NCBI GenBank assembly: GCA_025617745.1
Contig: CM046863.1
Coordinates: 9,784,935 to 9,848,934, forward strand
Direction of reading: 5' to 3'
Origin: Heliocidaris erythrogramma
Lineage: Eukaryota; Echinodermata; Echinoidea; Camarodonta; Echinometridae
Length of the DNA stretch: 64,000 bases
This document shows positions 1 through 12,843 of the stretch, one piece after another. The notes beneath the pieces were generated by a model. It saw nothing but the letters and a program-made list of their open reading frames with translations. It was not told where the DNA came from and did no database searches. How positions within the stretch are numbered: the first letter of the stretch is position 1; every line of letters begins with the position of its first letter. Position numbers and translations under genes: made by a program.

Positions 1-175
1 GGAACCTTGTTATAACAAACTCCTTGGGACTATTAAAGGAAATTACCTCTTTATATCGAAACCATGTTGTATCAGAGCTAAAAAACACTAGAATAAAAAG
101 AAGTGGGACCAGTAAAATCACCTTGTTATAACGAGAGTTTGTTACTACAGTGTTCTTTATAACAAGGTTCAACTG
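1..175. mobile_element. MITE of the GGAAC-TTGTTATAAC family, left end cut by window
   Basis: The sequence starts inside a terminal repeat reading GGAACCTTGTTATAACAAAC and ends near 175 with its inverted complement (TATAACAAGGTTCAACTG). Internal text (accagtaaaat, ttataacgag) matches copies at 4837, 12755, 13789, 32741, 44140 and 49626. The CAGTGGAAC-type ends and TA flanks suggest a non-autonomous Tc1/mariner- or pogo-like element; the superfamily is inferred. It lies in the intron upstream of the first visible Pur-alpha exon. Confidence 0.7.
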
Positions 176-247
176 TAGGTTTTCATGAAGACCATCCCTT
201 GAGTTTACATGCCAAGATCCAATGCCATCTCTCCATTTTCTTGACAG

Positions 248-2355
248 GTGTCACAGACAGTGAACAGAGGTCCAAGAACACAGATTGCCGTGCCTGCCCA
301 AGGTCTTGTAGAATTCAAAAATGCCCTCACAGAGTTACTAGATGAATTTGGAATGGAAAGCACAGGTAAGTGTTCGATGAGGAATTAGATCAGAATTTGA
401 AAATGGGAATGAACCAGCCCAGGTTCGTGTCAAATTTGAAAATTCCCTCGCAAGATCAAACTATTAATTTAGAATGAAAATCCTAAGTTTTAAATTGCAA
501 TGAATTGTTATTGGGAAATTGGAATATAGAAATGGGAGTGATGAAAAGATAGATTACAGTGCCTGTGAATCTCTTGTTGATCTAAGTGCTTTCACAGAGT
601 TACTAGATGAATTTGGAATGGAAAGCGCAGGTAAGACATGGAAATGAATGGGGATTTGGAAATGAAGGGGAATTGGAAATGAATGGGGATTTGGAAATAA
701 ATGGGATTTGGAAATGAATGGGGATTTGGAAATGAATGGGGATTTGGAATTGAATGGGATTTGGAAATGAGAATGATGACAGGATAGATGATTACCATTC
801 CAGGGTCATTTCCAGATTTTTTTTTAAATCCCGTACAAAATTACTAGATGAATTTGGAAATGGGAATGAGATGACTTATGATTGGATAGATTCGTGTGCC
901 TCCCCAATGGTCTTGTGGAATTCAAAAATGTCTTCACAGATTTACTAGGTGAACTTGGAATGGAAAGCTCAGGCAAGACATGGATATGAATTGGAATTTA
1001 GGATTTTGGGAATGACGTATCATATGATAGGATAGATTCTTGCGCCTACCCAGATTCTTTCAGAATCAAAATATGCATTGACATATTTATTCCCCTTATC
1101 ACTAGTGTAAAACCAGAAACGTTCACGACATAAACCTTTCGCGAATCGTTAATGACAGCCAATTTTGCAGTAAGAAACTTTCGCGAATCTCTACCACTCA
1201 CAAAATTTGCGAAAGTTTCATGCACGCATAATTTCTGGTTTTCCAGTACCCTTTAATATCGGGTAGATTATACCCTGGGCATTGTGTTCTGAATGAAGTC
1301 CCTATGTTTGGTATATGCACCAAGGGTGTTATGCTCTGGCGAGAACCCTGGTTGTGATCCTCGTTAACGCCTAAACTTTTGATTTGTTTGTATTGATTGC
1401 AGAGGAAGGTCAAGGAAATGTACCGGAGAGCAAATCATTTAGGGTAGAAAATAAGAATTTCTACTTTGACATTGGTCAGAACTTCCGTGGGGTATACATG
1501 CGGGTCAGTGAAGTACAGGTGAGATATCAACTGGGTTATTCGCAGTTGTAATTTTGATGAATTGATATAGAAAAATTTCATTGGCGGGGGTGATCGTAAC
1601 GTGTAGTTTAAGCTTCTACCAACCTTAAAATTGAAGTAGGCAAGTTTTCATCAACTCCTGTGGACTTTCTTTCAAGCCAAGCAAGTGATTCTTGCTGTCT
1701 ACTGCCTCAAGATCACTGGAGCAAACTAAGATAGGTGACAGTGAATAGCCAGATTCTATTTAGTGAAGATTAATGCTTTTGAACCAAGTGGATTCTTTCA
1801 CCGTTCTTGGCCAGAATGGTGTTTCAAAATCAATAATTTTATGTTCAATTTCTACTTGTGTCAGTTTAACATCATACGAATCATTGAGCTTGGCTGAGTA
1901 AAATGGCTTAAAGTGGTATGTAGGTCACATGAAGTCCTGTGTTTGGCAATTCAAAAATACTAATTTGACATCATATACATTTGTCCTTTAGTGGCAGCCT
2001 TCTTCTAGATATATATGTGTATTGAAATTATTGTATCCCTAACATCAGGGGCAGATCCAGGATTTTGTAAAAGAGGGGGCACAGTGCCGTAAAAGTACAC
2101 CATAAAGGGGGCAATTTTTAAAAATTGTGTACTTAGGTATGCCAGTAGGGTTTCAAAAGGGGGGGGGGGGGGGGCACTGGCCAGGGTTTACCCCTATGTA
2201 TATTGGCCTATCATCATTACTAAACTTGTTGTCTTTAGCATCACCACATGTGATCACCATAATTACAATCGTTGTCATCATATTTTATCACCAGCATTGT
2301 CATACCTATCATTATCATCATCACCACCACGAACCTCCTCCTCATCATCCTTTTC

Positions 2356-2405
<50 letters not shown>

Positions 2406-3017
2406 TATCATCATCATCATCATTATCATCATCATCATCATCATCATTATCATCATCATTACAGACATGCCAACTAGTACGATTTCCTCACCCAGTTTCG
2501 CTCCTATTACACTTGATAAGGGGGTACCAACATCTATGGATGTCTGGAATTAATTTGGAACACAACATTACCATAATGCATCGGACCTGTCTCCTCGAAC
2601 AACCTTTTGTTGTCCAGTGGCATTAACTATTTATGGCTCTGGGTTACAAGAACTGTTCTAAATTTTTGTCTGTGATACACAATGCCATACCCCCTTATCA
2701 ACCGTAAAAGGTAAGGAATACGATTTTAGGTTGGCAGCACTGATCATTATCATCATCATCATCATCATCATTATCATCATCATTATCATCATCATCAACA
2801 TCATCATCACTGACATTATAAAGATCATACTTGTGTTAATACAATGTCTCTCTTCTCTTATCTCCCTCTCTGCCAGCCTCGAAATCAATTCCGCACATCC
2901 GTCACGATTCCCGAGCGATCCTGGGCCCGTTTCCGCGACATCTTCTCAGAATACGTCGACAGGATGAAAGAGATAAGAGCAGGCGAGGGAGGAGGGCAAG
3001 GGGATGAAGGAGATTAG
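248..3017 (+). CDS. PURA: Pur-alpha-like protein, last three coding exons
   Basis: Pur-alpha family proteins bind purine-rich single-stranded DNA and RNA through PUR repeats and act in transcription, replication and mRNA transport. Exons are 248-365, 1403-1518 and 2877-3017 (stop TAG 3015-3017); donors GTAAGT and GTGAGA, acceptors CAG, and phases all agree. Exon A encodes SQTVNRGP followed by [19 protein letters not shown], the end of PUR repeat 1 and the start of the next. Exon B gives [20 protein letters not shown], the signature beta-strand block of repeat 3. Exon C gives [18 protein letters not shown] and a short Gly/Glu/Asp tail. The vertebrate Gln-rich tail is absent. Upstream exons lie outside the window. 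The gene could equally be named PURB or PURG; invertebrates usually have one Pur gene. No frameshift is seen. Confidence 0.93.
540..1080 (+). pseudogene. Decayed tandem copies of the Pur-alpha exon inside its own intron
   Basis: Sequence resembling the 3' half of exon 248-365 and its donor recurs about 548-640, 785-870, 888-985 and 1030-1080. The first copy is identical over about 33 bases (CACAGAGTTACTAGATGAAT onward) and keeps GTAAG. The copy at 888-985 restores more of the exon (tcttgtggaattcaaaaatg) but its donor reads GCAAG and a TAG interrupts it. Each copy is preceded by a gggaatga..gatagatt block. I infer tandem segmental duplication of exon end plus intron start, about 100-250 bases per unit, now degenerating. 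Confidence 0.75.
640..775. repeat. Minisatellite, GGGATTTGGAAATGAAT unit
   Basis: About seven imperfect copies of a 16-18 base unit (gggatttggaaatgaat) lie inside the exon-derived tandem block. They probably expanded from the intronic gaatttgg / ggaaatg text. Confidence 0.85.
1108..1244. mobile_element. Short palindromic MITE with GCGAAAGTTT motifs
   Basis: Ends are inverted: AAAACCAGAAA near 1109 and TTTCTGGTTTT near 1233. The interior carries several CGCGAA/TTCGCG motifs. It sits in the Pur-alpha intron just before exon 1403-1518. Confidence 0.65.
2046..2195. mobile_element. Poly-G 'GGGCAGATCCAGGATTTT' element
   Basis: It starts with a gcagatccaggattt block and holds a G tract near 2159-2174. 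The same block recurs, in either orientation, near 28.3, 30.4, 37.1, 38.5, 40.0 and 40.5 kb. Confidence 0.6.
2296..2470. repeat. (ATC/ATT)n microsatellite
   Basis: This is a nearly pure trinucleotide tract in the Pur-alpha intron. A second tract of the same type lies at 2734-2815, directly upstream of the last exon's polypyrimidine tract. Reading frames through it (poly-His, poly-Ile, poly-Ser, poly-Met) are artefacts. Confidence 0.95.
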
Positions 3018-4836
3018 GATAATCCAATGCTCATCTTAATCCCCTCAAATCCTCATCCCCTCACCGGAAAAAAAAAATGGAAAAAAAAAGAACTCGACAC
3101 CCTCTGCCTCAAGAAGACGGGACAAAAACTACAAGAAAAAAAAAACGGAGACAAGAATTTTTTGACGGATGTTTATTACAGTGTGTGTATTCAGATAAGG
3201 GCTACAGACATATAACGTGAGATGGGTATACGTTTGAAGGAGACGGTGACAAAAAAAAAATAATTTATATAAATCTAAAGATTTTATCATATTCAAATGG
3301 ATTTTTTGTATCAATGAAATTTGAGGAGTGATTTTTGCGAATGTGCAGGAAAAACAGGAAGCTGTTGGAGGAATGAATTTGTTACAATAAACCAGCAAAA
3401 AAATGTAGAAAAAATTGTTGAGTATATGAATTCCAAATTTTTGTACGCTACCAAAGCTGAAAGTTTTCTTTTTGTTTTTGTTTTGTGTACACATCAATAA
3501 GACCATGAAATGAATTCGGAAAAGTTGAAAGGAAGATATTGATTTTTTTGCAGAATTTGAAAGATGGAACGGAAACAAATTGACCCTAATATGTATAGAA
3601 TGGTAATAAATCCAACTTAAAGGAATACATGCAATATGAAATTCTAGTTTTGAAATTGCTGAAGAAATATTGATTGCTGTAAAAAGCAGCCAAAGCTAAT
3701 TGTCAAGGATTAAATATTCACTTTAATGGAAGTGATAGGTCCACAAGAAAGAAAAGAGAATATATAATTAAAAGTAGGGACAAATGACAACAATTGATAT
3801 CTGAAGAAAATTATATAAGCAACAAAAAATGTGTGGTGCTTGTATAAGAAAGAAATAAGCACTGAATGGGATATAAATATTGTAATGAAAAAATGAAATT
3901 CAGAGTTATGGTTTTGAAATTTGTGAGGAAACAAAAGCTAAGTAGGGGTCATAGTATTCTAATGTGTGTACAAAAGCAGAAAACCCAAGATGAGTGGTGA
4001 GATCGGAATATATGGTGTGATTTCTAAATGTCACGAAAAGTCAAGGAATAAACTGTACCTCAACGAATACTGTCCTTTGAGTAAAACTGGTAACCAGATT
4101 GTGATCATAACTACATGCTGATGCACCGGATGGGGATACGCCGCACCAAGAGGGGATGGATTTATGAACGGATGGCAGGATTTACCGGAGGAGACGAGGA
4201 ACGGAGAGACTGCTTCTGGCGGTCCTTTCTTCGATCGAAAGACGTGTAGAGATCTAAAAGCTTGTGTGATTGCATATAAAAATAGAGCTATTTAATAACT
4301 TTGATGGAAAGAGGAGGGAGGTTATTTGCTAGATAAAGCAAGATATTCTTGTACATGTGTTTTATGATAGAAAGCCTTTTCTTACATGAGAGTTTGATTT
4401 TTTTTTCTCTATTTTTCTGGACGTCTGACTCCTCTTTCTCTTGAATTCAGACTTCATTTACAGGAATAAGCATACGATTGATTTACCACACTCTATTGTG
4501 AACTAGTTTTCTAATCATTAACTTAATGCATAACACTTATTACTCAATCAGTCAGCATTTGTCGTTCTACCAAAACTGGTGATAACCCATTCTTGTGCTC
4601 CCTGGTTTTTGAACGATTATGAATTAACTTCAAATGCTTGTTACATTGGGTATAAAATATATCCCATAAATTTGACAATGAGGATATCTGTTACTGTTAG
4701 AGTAATAAAATTGTAGCCTCTTTTCATCTCAACAACAAATTGTTCAACACAAAGACTCTTGGCACTGAAGGGGTTAAACACCTATCTCTTAGTCCACACC
4801 AACATGTCCTGTTCATTACACTACTGTTTAATGATA
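3018..4836 (+). other. Pur-alpha 3' UTR and flank, no gene
   Basis: AT-rich noncoding sequence follows the stop codon, with candidate AATAAA signals near 3605 and 4049. No coding exon is recognisable. Long 3' UTRs are usual for Pur-alpha genes, so the transcript may run well beyond the first signal; the true end cannot be set from sequence. Confidence 0.5.
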
Positions 4837-4995
4837 CAGTGGAACATCGTTATAACAAACTCCTTGGGACCAAGGAAAATACCTCTTTATATTGAAACCT
4901 TGTTATATCAGGGCTAAAAAACAATAGTATACATAGAAGAGGGACCAGTAAAATTACCTTGTTATAACAGTGTTCTTTATAACGAGGTTCCGCTT
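4837..4995. mobile_element. MITE, CAGTGGAAC family
   Basis: Left end CAGTGGAACATCGTTATAAC after TA; right end TTTATAACGAGGTTCCGCT is its inverted complement. The interior matches the copy at 1-175 (ccttgggacc, acctctttatat, accagtaaaat). Confidence 0.8.
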
Positions 4996-4999
4996 TGCC

Positions 5000-7900
5000 T
5001 ACATGAAGAGGATTTTGTGTTTTCGTTTACACTGGGTGTCTCAGCCGACATCAAACCTAATGTAATGTTGAGATGTGTATAAAGCACTCTTGTGCATGAC
5101 CCCTGAAGATTTACACCAATCACCCATCAAGCATAACACCTTCCATATTCTATCATCTCTTCCATATATGTATGTATTTCAATTGTATGCTTGTCCCTAA
5201 ACTAGCATGTACAAATTGCCAGAACTGTTTTGAAAAATCTGGGCCTTCACCATCTAGAGGAGAAAAAAACAGAGATAAATATAAGAGAGTTATATTGACA
5301 TTTTTTCACATGTGTTATGCTTATATATATATGAATATTGGATATTTTGTCTTATTTTTCTTCTCTTTGTTTAACTATAGAACTCTGCACAGTTTCTTTT
5401 CTTTTTAATATGTTTCTGAATCCAATGACTAGAAGACGCTTCATAGAGTTGTTTATAATCCTAGAGAGCGCACTCTTTGTGCTTGATGGCCCATGTGGTT
5501 TCTACTCGTATTGAAAGAGAATGGAATGACTTTTGCCCGATCTGTTAAGTGTTTGTTGAGTGTTTGTTTGCTAGCTAGGATGCAATTTAATGCCCCACTG
5601 ATGAGTCTCGCATGGATAGCTCATTGATGCATGAAGGTGATCTATGAGGGTAAATTGGCGGCCCCTTTGCTTCTCCACTGCTACTGATAAATGCTGTAGC
5701 ATTCCTTTTATAACGCAAGGTACCCTGACGATATGTTCTTATTCCTACTGTTAAATCAAGCAGTTGATAGTTGATCAACATTTAAGACTTGTGGAATAAA
5801 ATGAAAATAAATATATATATGCAATGGGATAGGTAAAATGGCTGCCTGGTTGTTTAACCTGCCATGCTTCAAAGAGAGAACTATCCATGTATAGAGATCA
5901 ATGGTATGACCTGTAATTCAGTCTTTGCTGAACGCCCCCCTCCCCCGACAAAAAAGGGGGTAAACATTTTTAAAGAAAAAAAACAACAGTTTATGGAGGT
6001 ATGGGATTTTAAGCATTTTCAAAATATTAGAAATGTATATATCGTCTGGAGTAGGTAGGGTGTTAAATCTTCATTAAAGTACATGAATGAATGCCCCTCT
6101 GGTTCTAAACAGACAATAAGCTTTCAGATGGGATACCAGATTAGACACTTTACAATTTAGATAAACGTGTAAAATCATAATAGCATTTCCTCTGTTGTTG
6201 TTTTTTCTGGAAGAAAATGTGAGAAATATGTTTTGGTTGAGAAGATACAAGTGAAGACAAAAGCATTATTTCCCAATAAATGGAAGAAAAAAGATCATTA
6301 AAAATCGCTTGTGTACATGCATGAAAGAAGTAAGATTTGTACCCAACTTAGAATGCCTTTTAGAATGATTAATCCAATAATTCATAGGTTTTTTTATGGC
6401 ACTGCGGGAGAGCAAGGATAGAATATTGAGTTGAGGGTTTTAGCCGAGGAAGGGAATGATATGTGAATGGAAGGTCTGTAGTAGATTTGTGTGTTTGTGT
6501 TATTATTTTTTTTCTGTATATGTACATGTAGAGAACGTAGAGGCACAAACAATGCTACATTTGATCCCAAGTCCTGCATTGAGATTGGGAAGGGAATTAA
6601 TGAAAGACAGTCCGAAGCTTTGGAATTCTCAAACATTTATCATCACTTATCCGTTACTACTAGCAACCAAACAAGCCTTCATTTTATAAATAGTGACACA
6701 AGTGACTATCTTCCAACCAGACCACCCCTGTTAGTATAATGGTATAGTCCTTGGATGTAATTAATATTCATGGTCATATTGAAGGGCAGAAAGAGAGGAT
6801 CTTGTAAAGAAGCTGCATTGCATCATGCTTGCTTCCGGCAAAGAAACTCTTCAAACCAGACATCTTAGATCCATAAGTAGGGCTCAAAGGTTCATAGCCT
6901 TTCCTCTTTTGTTGTCTTTTGGCACTCTTGTCCAGAAAGCTGGGTCTATGCTCATTAATGCTTCTTATCCGACGACGGCCGGAGATAGCTAGTTCTGGAG
7001 TGTGATTTTGTCTTTGAAACAATCTAATGAATGTCAGACTTCTCATCTCCTAACCTTGCCTCAAATTGAGAAAGGTACTTGACTAGCTTGTATTAAGGTA
7101 ATTGCACAAATTTGATTATTTTGTTGATTGTACGAAGAGTATCGATCTATTTGAAGTGTATTTGCTATTGATTTTACTTCACAGGTATTGTACAGGCCCA
7201 TATAAATGGCAGAAAGGTATATATCCAGTTTAAAGAAAAAAAAAAGATATGTGTGTCTTGGTAGAGTATATGTTTCCCTTTCCATTGCACTTGTTGTTCC
7301 ACCGTTCATTAATTAGAGAAGAGAGAGATATTGAGTCTTATTTTACACTGAAAATACTCTTTAGTTACCAGCAAATCAAACATGTTACACATATTTGGAA
7401 TGATTGAAATATGCCTTTCATTATAAAGCATTCAACTCTAGAGAAGGTTGAGCTCTGGGAAAGGTGAAAAGAAATTTGTGAGCTGTGTCATTCCTTTTAT
7501 GTCAGTTTGGAAGAACATTATAGTAGAAATGTCCCCTGAAAAGGATTGCTCTTCAAATGCCCTCATATTTAAAGTTTGACCCCCCAAAAAAGCTGAAGTG
7601 TTCAGGCCGGAACATTTATGCCACATGTGTGTGCAGTCCCATATACCTTTTTTTGTGTGTGTGGAGTGCATGTGCTTTTCAGTGAAATTGGGTCAATCTT
7701 GTTTATCATTTTGATGATTCCAAAACCTCACAGTATATACACATTCTTGTGTAGACATGACCAACCTTCCCTAATTGCTTTAAGAGAGTTTCTTTCACAT
7801 TGTAATCACATTCCTAGAACTCAACCTTCTCTTTAACATTGTTTACAAAATAAATCAATTCACATCCTTTTTCATTCAAAATTGATAATTGATCTTGAAA

Positions 7901-8480
7901 TTCCCTATGGTTTGTCAGTTCAGACGTCATGTAAAGATGGTAGAAAACTTTGTACGTAAAGCAGAAAACATTGAAAATGTTGCGGCAGGATGTAAATTAC
8001 ATCGGGATAGAATAATGCTCCATTTTCTCAAGTGGATAGATGTGTATCTCTCTCTCTCATTTCTCTAACAAGCTTTCTAGTTTTTCATTCTTTCGTAAAG
8101 CATCTCCATAGTGAAAAGAATCCTAAAACCATTTTAGGACTAGAGCACTTTAGAATGAAAACAGCTTTGGCTTGTTTTTGAATTTTTTGTGAAAGTGAGA
8201 ATGTTGAAGTGACATTTATAAAAAGGAAAAAAAAATGTGTAAGACGACATTGTATTATCGTGTATCCTGTTTGCATGTCAAGATTTAAAGGCATATATGT
8301 TTGGAGGTTAAAGAGTGTTTGAGGCATAGGTTATGGTGTTTGTAATGGCCTAATGAATTTTTAAACGGTTTAAGGATTTCTGTTGAGCTAGTTTTGATCA
8401 GATTTATATCCATGAAGTGTAGCAGAGAGTATCCCACTTGCATGTTATTTTTGCTAGTTATCACCACTTTTGATTGAGTT
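5000..8480. other. AT-rich intergenic or 3' UTR sequence without recognisable genes
   Basis: Only short ORFs are present and none resembles a known domain. It may belong to a very long Pur-alpha 3' UTR or be intergenic. Confidence 0.5.
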
Positions 8481-8489
8481 CAAAGTTCA

Positions 8490-9380
8490 GTAGGAGTAAC
8501 TATTAAGGAGTCTTTGAGATTGAATGGTTAAAGGATTAGGTGATTGTTTATCTTAATATGATATCTGTGAGATTGAATGGTTAACAGATTATTTAATGGA
8601 TTATCATAAAATGATTAAGTGTTAAGTGTAAAGGCATCTTCGAGATTTAACGGTTAAAGGATTAGTTAATGGTTAACCATAACATGATTAGGTATAGAGG
8701 CATCTTCTGGATTGAATAGTTAACGGTTTAGATGATTGGTATGAGCTTGGCTACTAAGGCAGAATTGCGTTTGCGTGTTCCGTTCTTTATTACTAGTTAT
8801 AAATGGTTTAAGCACTGTTTGGTCACTTTGTCAAGTACTGTGAAATAAATAAGAGTTTGACAGACTGCATCAGGATTAATGGTTTGAAATAGATTATCTC
8901 TGGTTAAAAGGATTAATGCTGGAGTATCTCTGCATATAATGCTAAATAATGTTACGGTTTGAAAAATTGGAATTGGGTTACTCGAGTTCGAATTATAAAA
9001 CTGGATTGGTTTTCGTTAAGGTTAATAACAGGTTACCTCTAGTTAAAAATATATTGAACAAGATTAAGTCAGGTTTCAGTGTTTTTGGCTGGATTATCTT
9101 TGGTTAAAATGTTAATGCCGGATTGAATTTAAGAGAGCAAATTTTCGCTGACACTGGTTAGGAAAGAATTCATTTTAAACCGATCATATATGTTAAACAG
9201 ATGGTTATCTTATTACCTCTGGTTAATGTACAGTGTAATTCATACTGGATTCTAACCAGAGTCCTGTGATAAATGTCTGAGTTAACACAAGTTATTGATT
9301 GGTTTATTGGTTTTCAATCAGTTAAGTATTTAAACTTTAATGCAGATTACCTCAAAAGTAAATAAGCAGATAGGTTTCTC
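8490..9380. repeat. Degenerate tandem repeats rich in GATTGAATGGTTAA and TCTGGTTAA
   Basis: From 8508 to 8745 a unit near 65-70 bases recurs about 3.5 times, each with gagatt(g/t)aa(t/c)ggttaa followed by ggatta and an aaggcatctt block. From 8860 to 9380 a looser series of ggattatct(c/t)tggttaaaa blocks recurs roughly every 60-90 bases. Divergence is high, so this is an old satellite-like array. Confidence 0.6.
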
Positions 9381-9399
9381 ATGCAGGTTATTATGCATG

Positions 9400-12180
9400 A
9401 AGTATACAGAATGGATTCGTTTCCATGAGAAACGTTTGAAACCAGAATTTGCGCGGTGAGACTGATGGGTCCAAAATTAAGCAAAGATGGTCAAACGCTG
9501 CGTAAGCATAACCAAGAAAGATTGTCTTCTATTATGTCCTGCGTACATTTTCTTTTGTTTCAGTTGTAGAGAGCGTGACATTTTGCAGTTTCCTGCCATA
9601 ATTGGATGGAATAAGAAGCATATTTGAAGAGATAAACATTGCTTTGTGTGTTCGCATAATTTCTTGGCTTGAATAATACATATATAGTCAAAGGTTTGGC
9701 AATGGGTCAATGATATAAGTATTACGATGAATGCAGAATGCGGCATTGCTTTAAAAATTAAGAGTTATAAGGAAATACAACGGGCATTTCTAGAGCTTTA
9801 AGACAAGAATGGAACAGTGAGATTTTCTAATGGCTAAAAGTAAAAATAATAAAATGGTTGGTTTCAAAATATGAGCAGCAAGTTAAAAGGGTTAGTGACC
9901 AGATAGGCATAATGAGGGATTTTAAGAGATATATATATTTTTTGCTATTTTTTTATATATGCTGCAAGTACGATAAAAAAAAGCTTCGTAGATGTTTGCA
10001 GGGGGTCTTCTTACAGTGCAATTATGGTATCTCGCAAGGTAGGTAACATATCTTGGAAATTCTAGAGAACACATATCGTCCAGTGAGAGTCAGAAGGACG
10101 TTGCTGCTATTGAATTTATTGAAGAATGTGAGTTAATGTCCTTTGGCTCTCAAACAGTTAATATAATGTTGTAACATCTTATGCTTAACATACGATGTAA
10201 TGCTGAATTCTTGAGCAAAGATGTAATCTGCGGAAGAACATCTTTTAACCTTAGTTCATTTTTAAAATCTAATAAAATAAAATAATTTGGAGTGCATTTT
10301 GTTTTTAAGGAAGAAGAGCAATACATATCTTTATTTTGCTCATTTGTGCAAGCTTATGCGAAGTGTACACACAAAGAATCCTGCAGCAACTTGTAAAAAT
10401 TGCTAAAGAAGGTACTTATGTACTAATAAATACATTTTCCCGGATACATTCGTAGCCATTGCCAAAGCCATTAGACTTTATTTAAGTGATCCAACCATAT
10501 TGACACTCCTTAGCTCAGCTCTTGTATGCAATATTTTTGAAATGAACCTTGATAATATGGAGTTATACTTTAAGCAAGTGCTTGCAAACAAAATCTTTTT
10601 ATTGAAAAATCTGTATACATTAAAAAAGGGGATGGGAGGGAGCTAGTTTAAATTATTTGATGGTAAAACGGTAACATCATGTACTCTGAAGAGACTGGGG
10701 ATAAGTAACAATGTTATGTAACAAGTTAACCCTCTGACTCATTCTCAAATTTCAATAGGCTTAATACAGAGAGCACCCAGTTGCCACAGGTAACGGGTTA
10801 ATATCACCGCGGAGCAACGGTTATTCTTATTGATTGAGGGAGGGGGGCGGGTAGGCATCTACAAGAGTTATCTTCGGAATTTTCAAACTTATTTCAAACT
10901 CAACAGTTTATGCATTATCAACCAAGAAAAGTAGCATGCTATTTGACCACACCAAAATATGTTCATTTTAAATCTGTAACTCACTACAATGTAGTTTTGT
11001 CATTACATCAACTTCATCCCATCTTTTATCCAGTCCTATGTTTGAGAAGAATTCTAAAAAAAAAAATTGGGGGCACTTGCAACTAGACATGGAGTGTTAA
11101 TCCTTTCTTAATCTTGTACCTCATGAGATTAACTAATGCCAGCTCGAAAAATAATCCTACTAACAAAAAAAAATATATAATTGTTTTTTAAAGAGATGAT
11201 GCTGTTTGAGAAACAAAGCTACGTAATATAGAGGAAGATATATATTTTAAAGATTGGGATTAAATAAAGTTTTTAAATCTCTTTTTCGTTTGTTGTGAAA
11301 AAAAATCTTTCGACTCTAACATGAAGCTTAGCTTCGGAATTCCATGAATTCAAACTGATATTAATGTATGTGTAGCATAGTATTGTAATGACATCCAGAA
11401 TTTTAAGAAAGAAAACAAAAAAAGTAGATGTAATAATACTTGTTATTTATAAAGAATTGTATTTTCTTTTTCTTTTATTTTTGTTTATGTTCCTTGTTGC
11501 TTGTATAAACCCTTGAATTGGTGGCTTTTTGGGTCATTTGAAAAATGTGTTTTTTTTAATTGTTTTCTTTTTATTTGTTGAGATTCAACAAAGTAGCCAT
11601 ATTGGATTTGTTTGTTTGAGAAATTTAATCACTCCAGTGAGCCAGCATTGATCAGCGAGTTTCCAGCATACTATTATGGTTTCCATCTTGTGCATATTCA
11701 TGATGCAGTGTGGCTTTGTATTAATATTCATGTTTGTCCATTCAGAGAAAACGAGCTGATTGGCTGCTCACTGGAGATGATGTCATAAATGAATATTCAT
11801 TCTAGAAGCTTTTGAGATACACACTGACTGATGTGACTGTAGAAGCTTCACCACTGTGTGTGAGTTTTTGAGTCAGTTGCTGCCTACAACATGAATATAT
11901 ATACATAAACATGAGCACATACAAATATATGAATACGAATTAGCCTGTAGACTTCAAGTACAGGCTATTGTGTTTTTTCTTCTGTACAATGCATTTATGT
12001 AAACAAAGAGCATTTATTATCGGATTATATAGAATGACCCAAAAAGTTTTAAGGTATTATTGTATTTTTGTACTATGTAGGATGTTCACTGATGTTCATT
12101 AAATGGAGGAAAAGATAAGAAGTTTAAATAGAAATCATCCATGTTGTGTATGAGCAACAGAAACAATTTTTTTAAAAAGG
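9400..12180. other. AT-rich noncoding sequence
   Basis: No ORF with recognisable content. Candidate regulatory motifs near 11800-11850 are listed separately. Confidence 0.45.
11790..11852. promoter_or_regulatory. Heat-shock-element-like inverted GAA/TTC motifs
   Basis: TTCTAGAAGCTTTT at about 11800 and AGAAGCTTCA at 11841 both fit alternating nTTCnnGAAn / nGAAnnTTCn units. No transcription start is evident nearby, so function is conjectural. Confidence 0.25.
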
Positions 12181-12320
12181 ATATGAGAGAGAGAGAGAGG
12201 GAGGGAGAGAGATAGAGAAGCCAGATGGACTTTTATATGGAGGATTTTAGACTGGGAGGGGAGATATACTGAGAGGTTGTCAGAGACAGAGAGAAGGGAG
12301 GGAGTGAGAAAGCGAGTAAA
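12180..12320. repeat. GA-rich microsatellite
   Basis: A (GA)n/(GGGA)n purine-rich tract, densest at 12185-12220. Confidence 0.85.
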
Positions 12321-12751
12321 AGAAAAGGAGAGATGTAGGAAGATAATAGACAGGGGAATGGTAGATAATAAGGGGATTCAGTAACTTTGTGGAGGCTTGA
12401 TTTAATAAATTGTTGAATTTTGATATCTGTCTTGTATAATGATGTTCAAGATAAATAAATAGCCAGACATAGAAAGGTTCTAAAATATAAGATATCTATG
12501 ACTGAATACTCCCATTTACAAAAGTGTATGGCCATAGTCTAACACTGAGTCTATGGGGGGAAATGAGTCTGGCATTTCCGGTCACTTGCTTACTTTTGTA
12601 AAGGATACAATGATTTTGAAGTGCTTTTTTCCCCCTGGGCTTCATTTTTACACCATATTACATACACTGACAGCATGTAAGGCCAGGCAGCTCAGATTTT
12701 TTCAAGCCTCTACAAAGTTACCAAATCACTTTATGAGAAAGAGATACCGGT

Positions 12752-12843
12752 ATAGAAAGGAATCTCGTTATAAAGAACATTGTTATAACAAACTCGTCAT
12801 AACAAGGTGATTTTACTGGTCCCTCTTCTTTGGATTCTTTTAA
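12752..12843. mobile_element. Truncated CAGTGGAAC-family MITE
   Basis: GGAATCTCGTTATAAAGAAC followed by the accagtaaaat motif in reverse order identifies the family. The distal end is missing where the foldback element begins near 12843. Confidence 0.7.

Noticed and set aside
2127..2626. Poly-His, poly-Ile, poly-Ser and poly-Met frames
   Set aside because: They are readings of a trinucleotide microsatellite within an intron.
4131..4250. Short + strand frame MGIRRTKRGWIYERMAGF...
   Set aside because: Only about 39 codons, no recognisable family, lies in the Pur-alpha 3' region.
6774..7046. 90-codon - strand ORF with an Arg-rich segment
   Set aside because: No domain, no splice context and no homologue recalled; chance ORF in AT-rich DNA.
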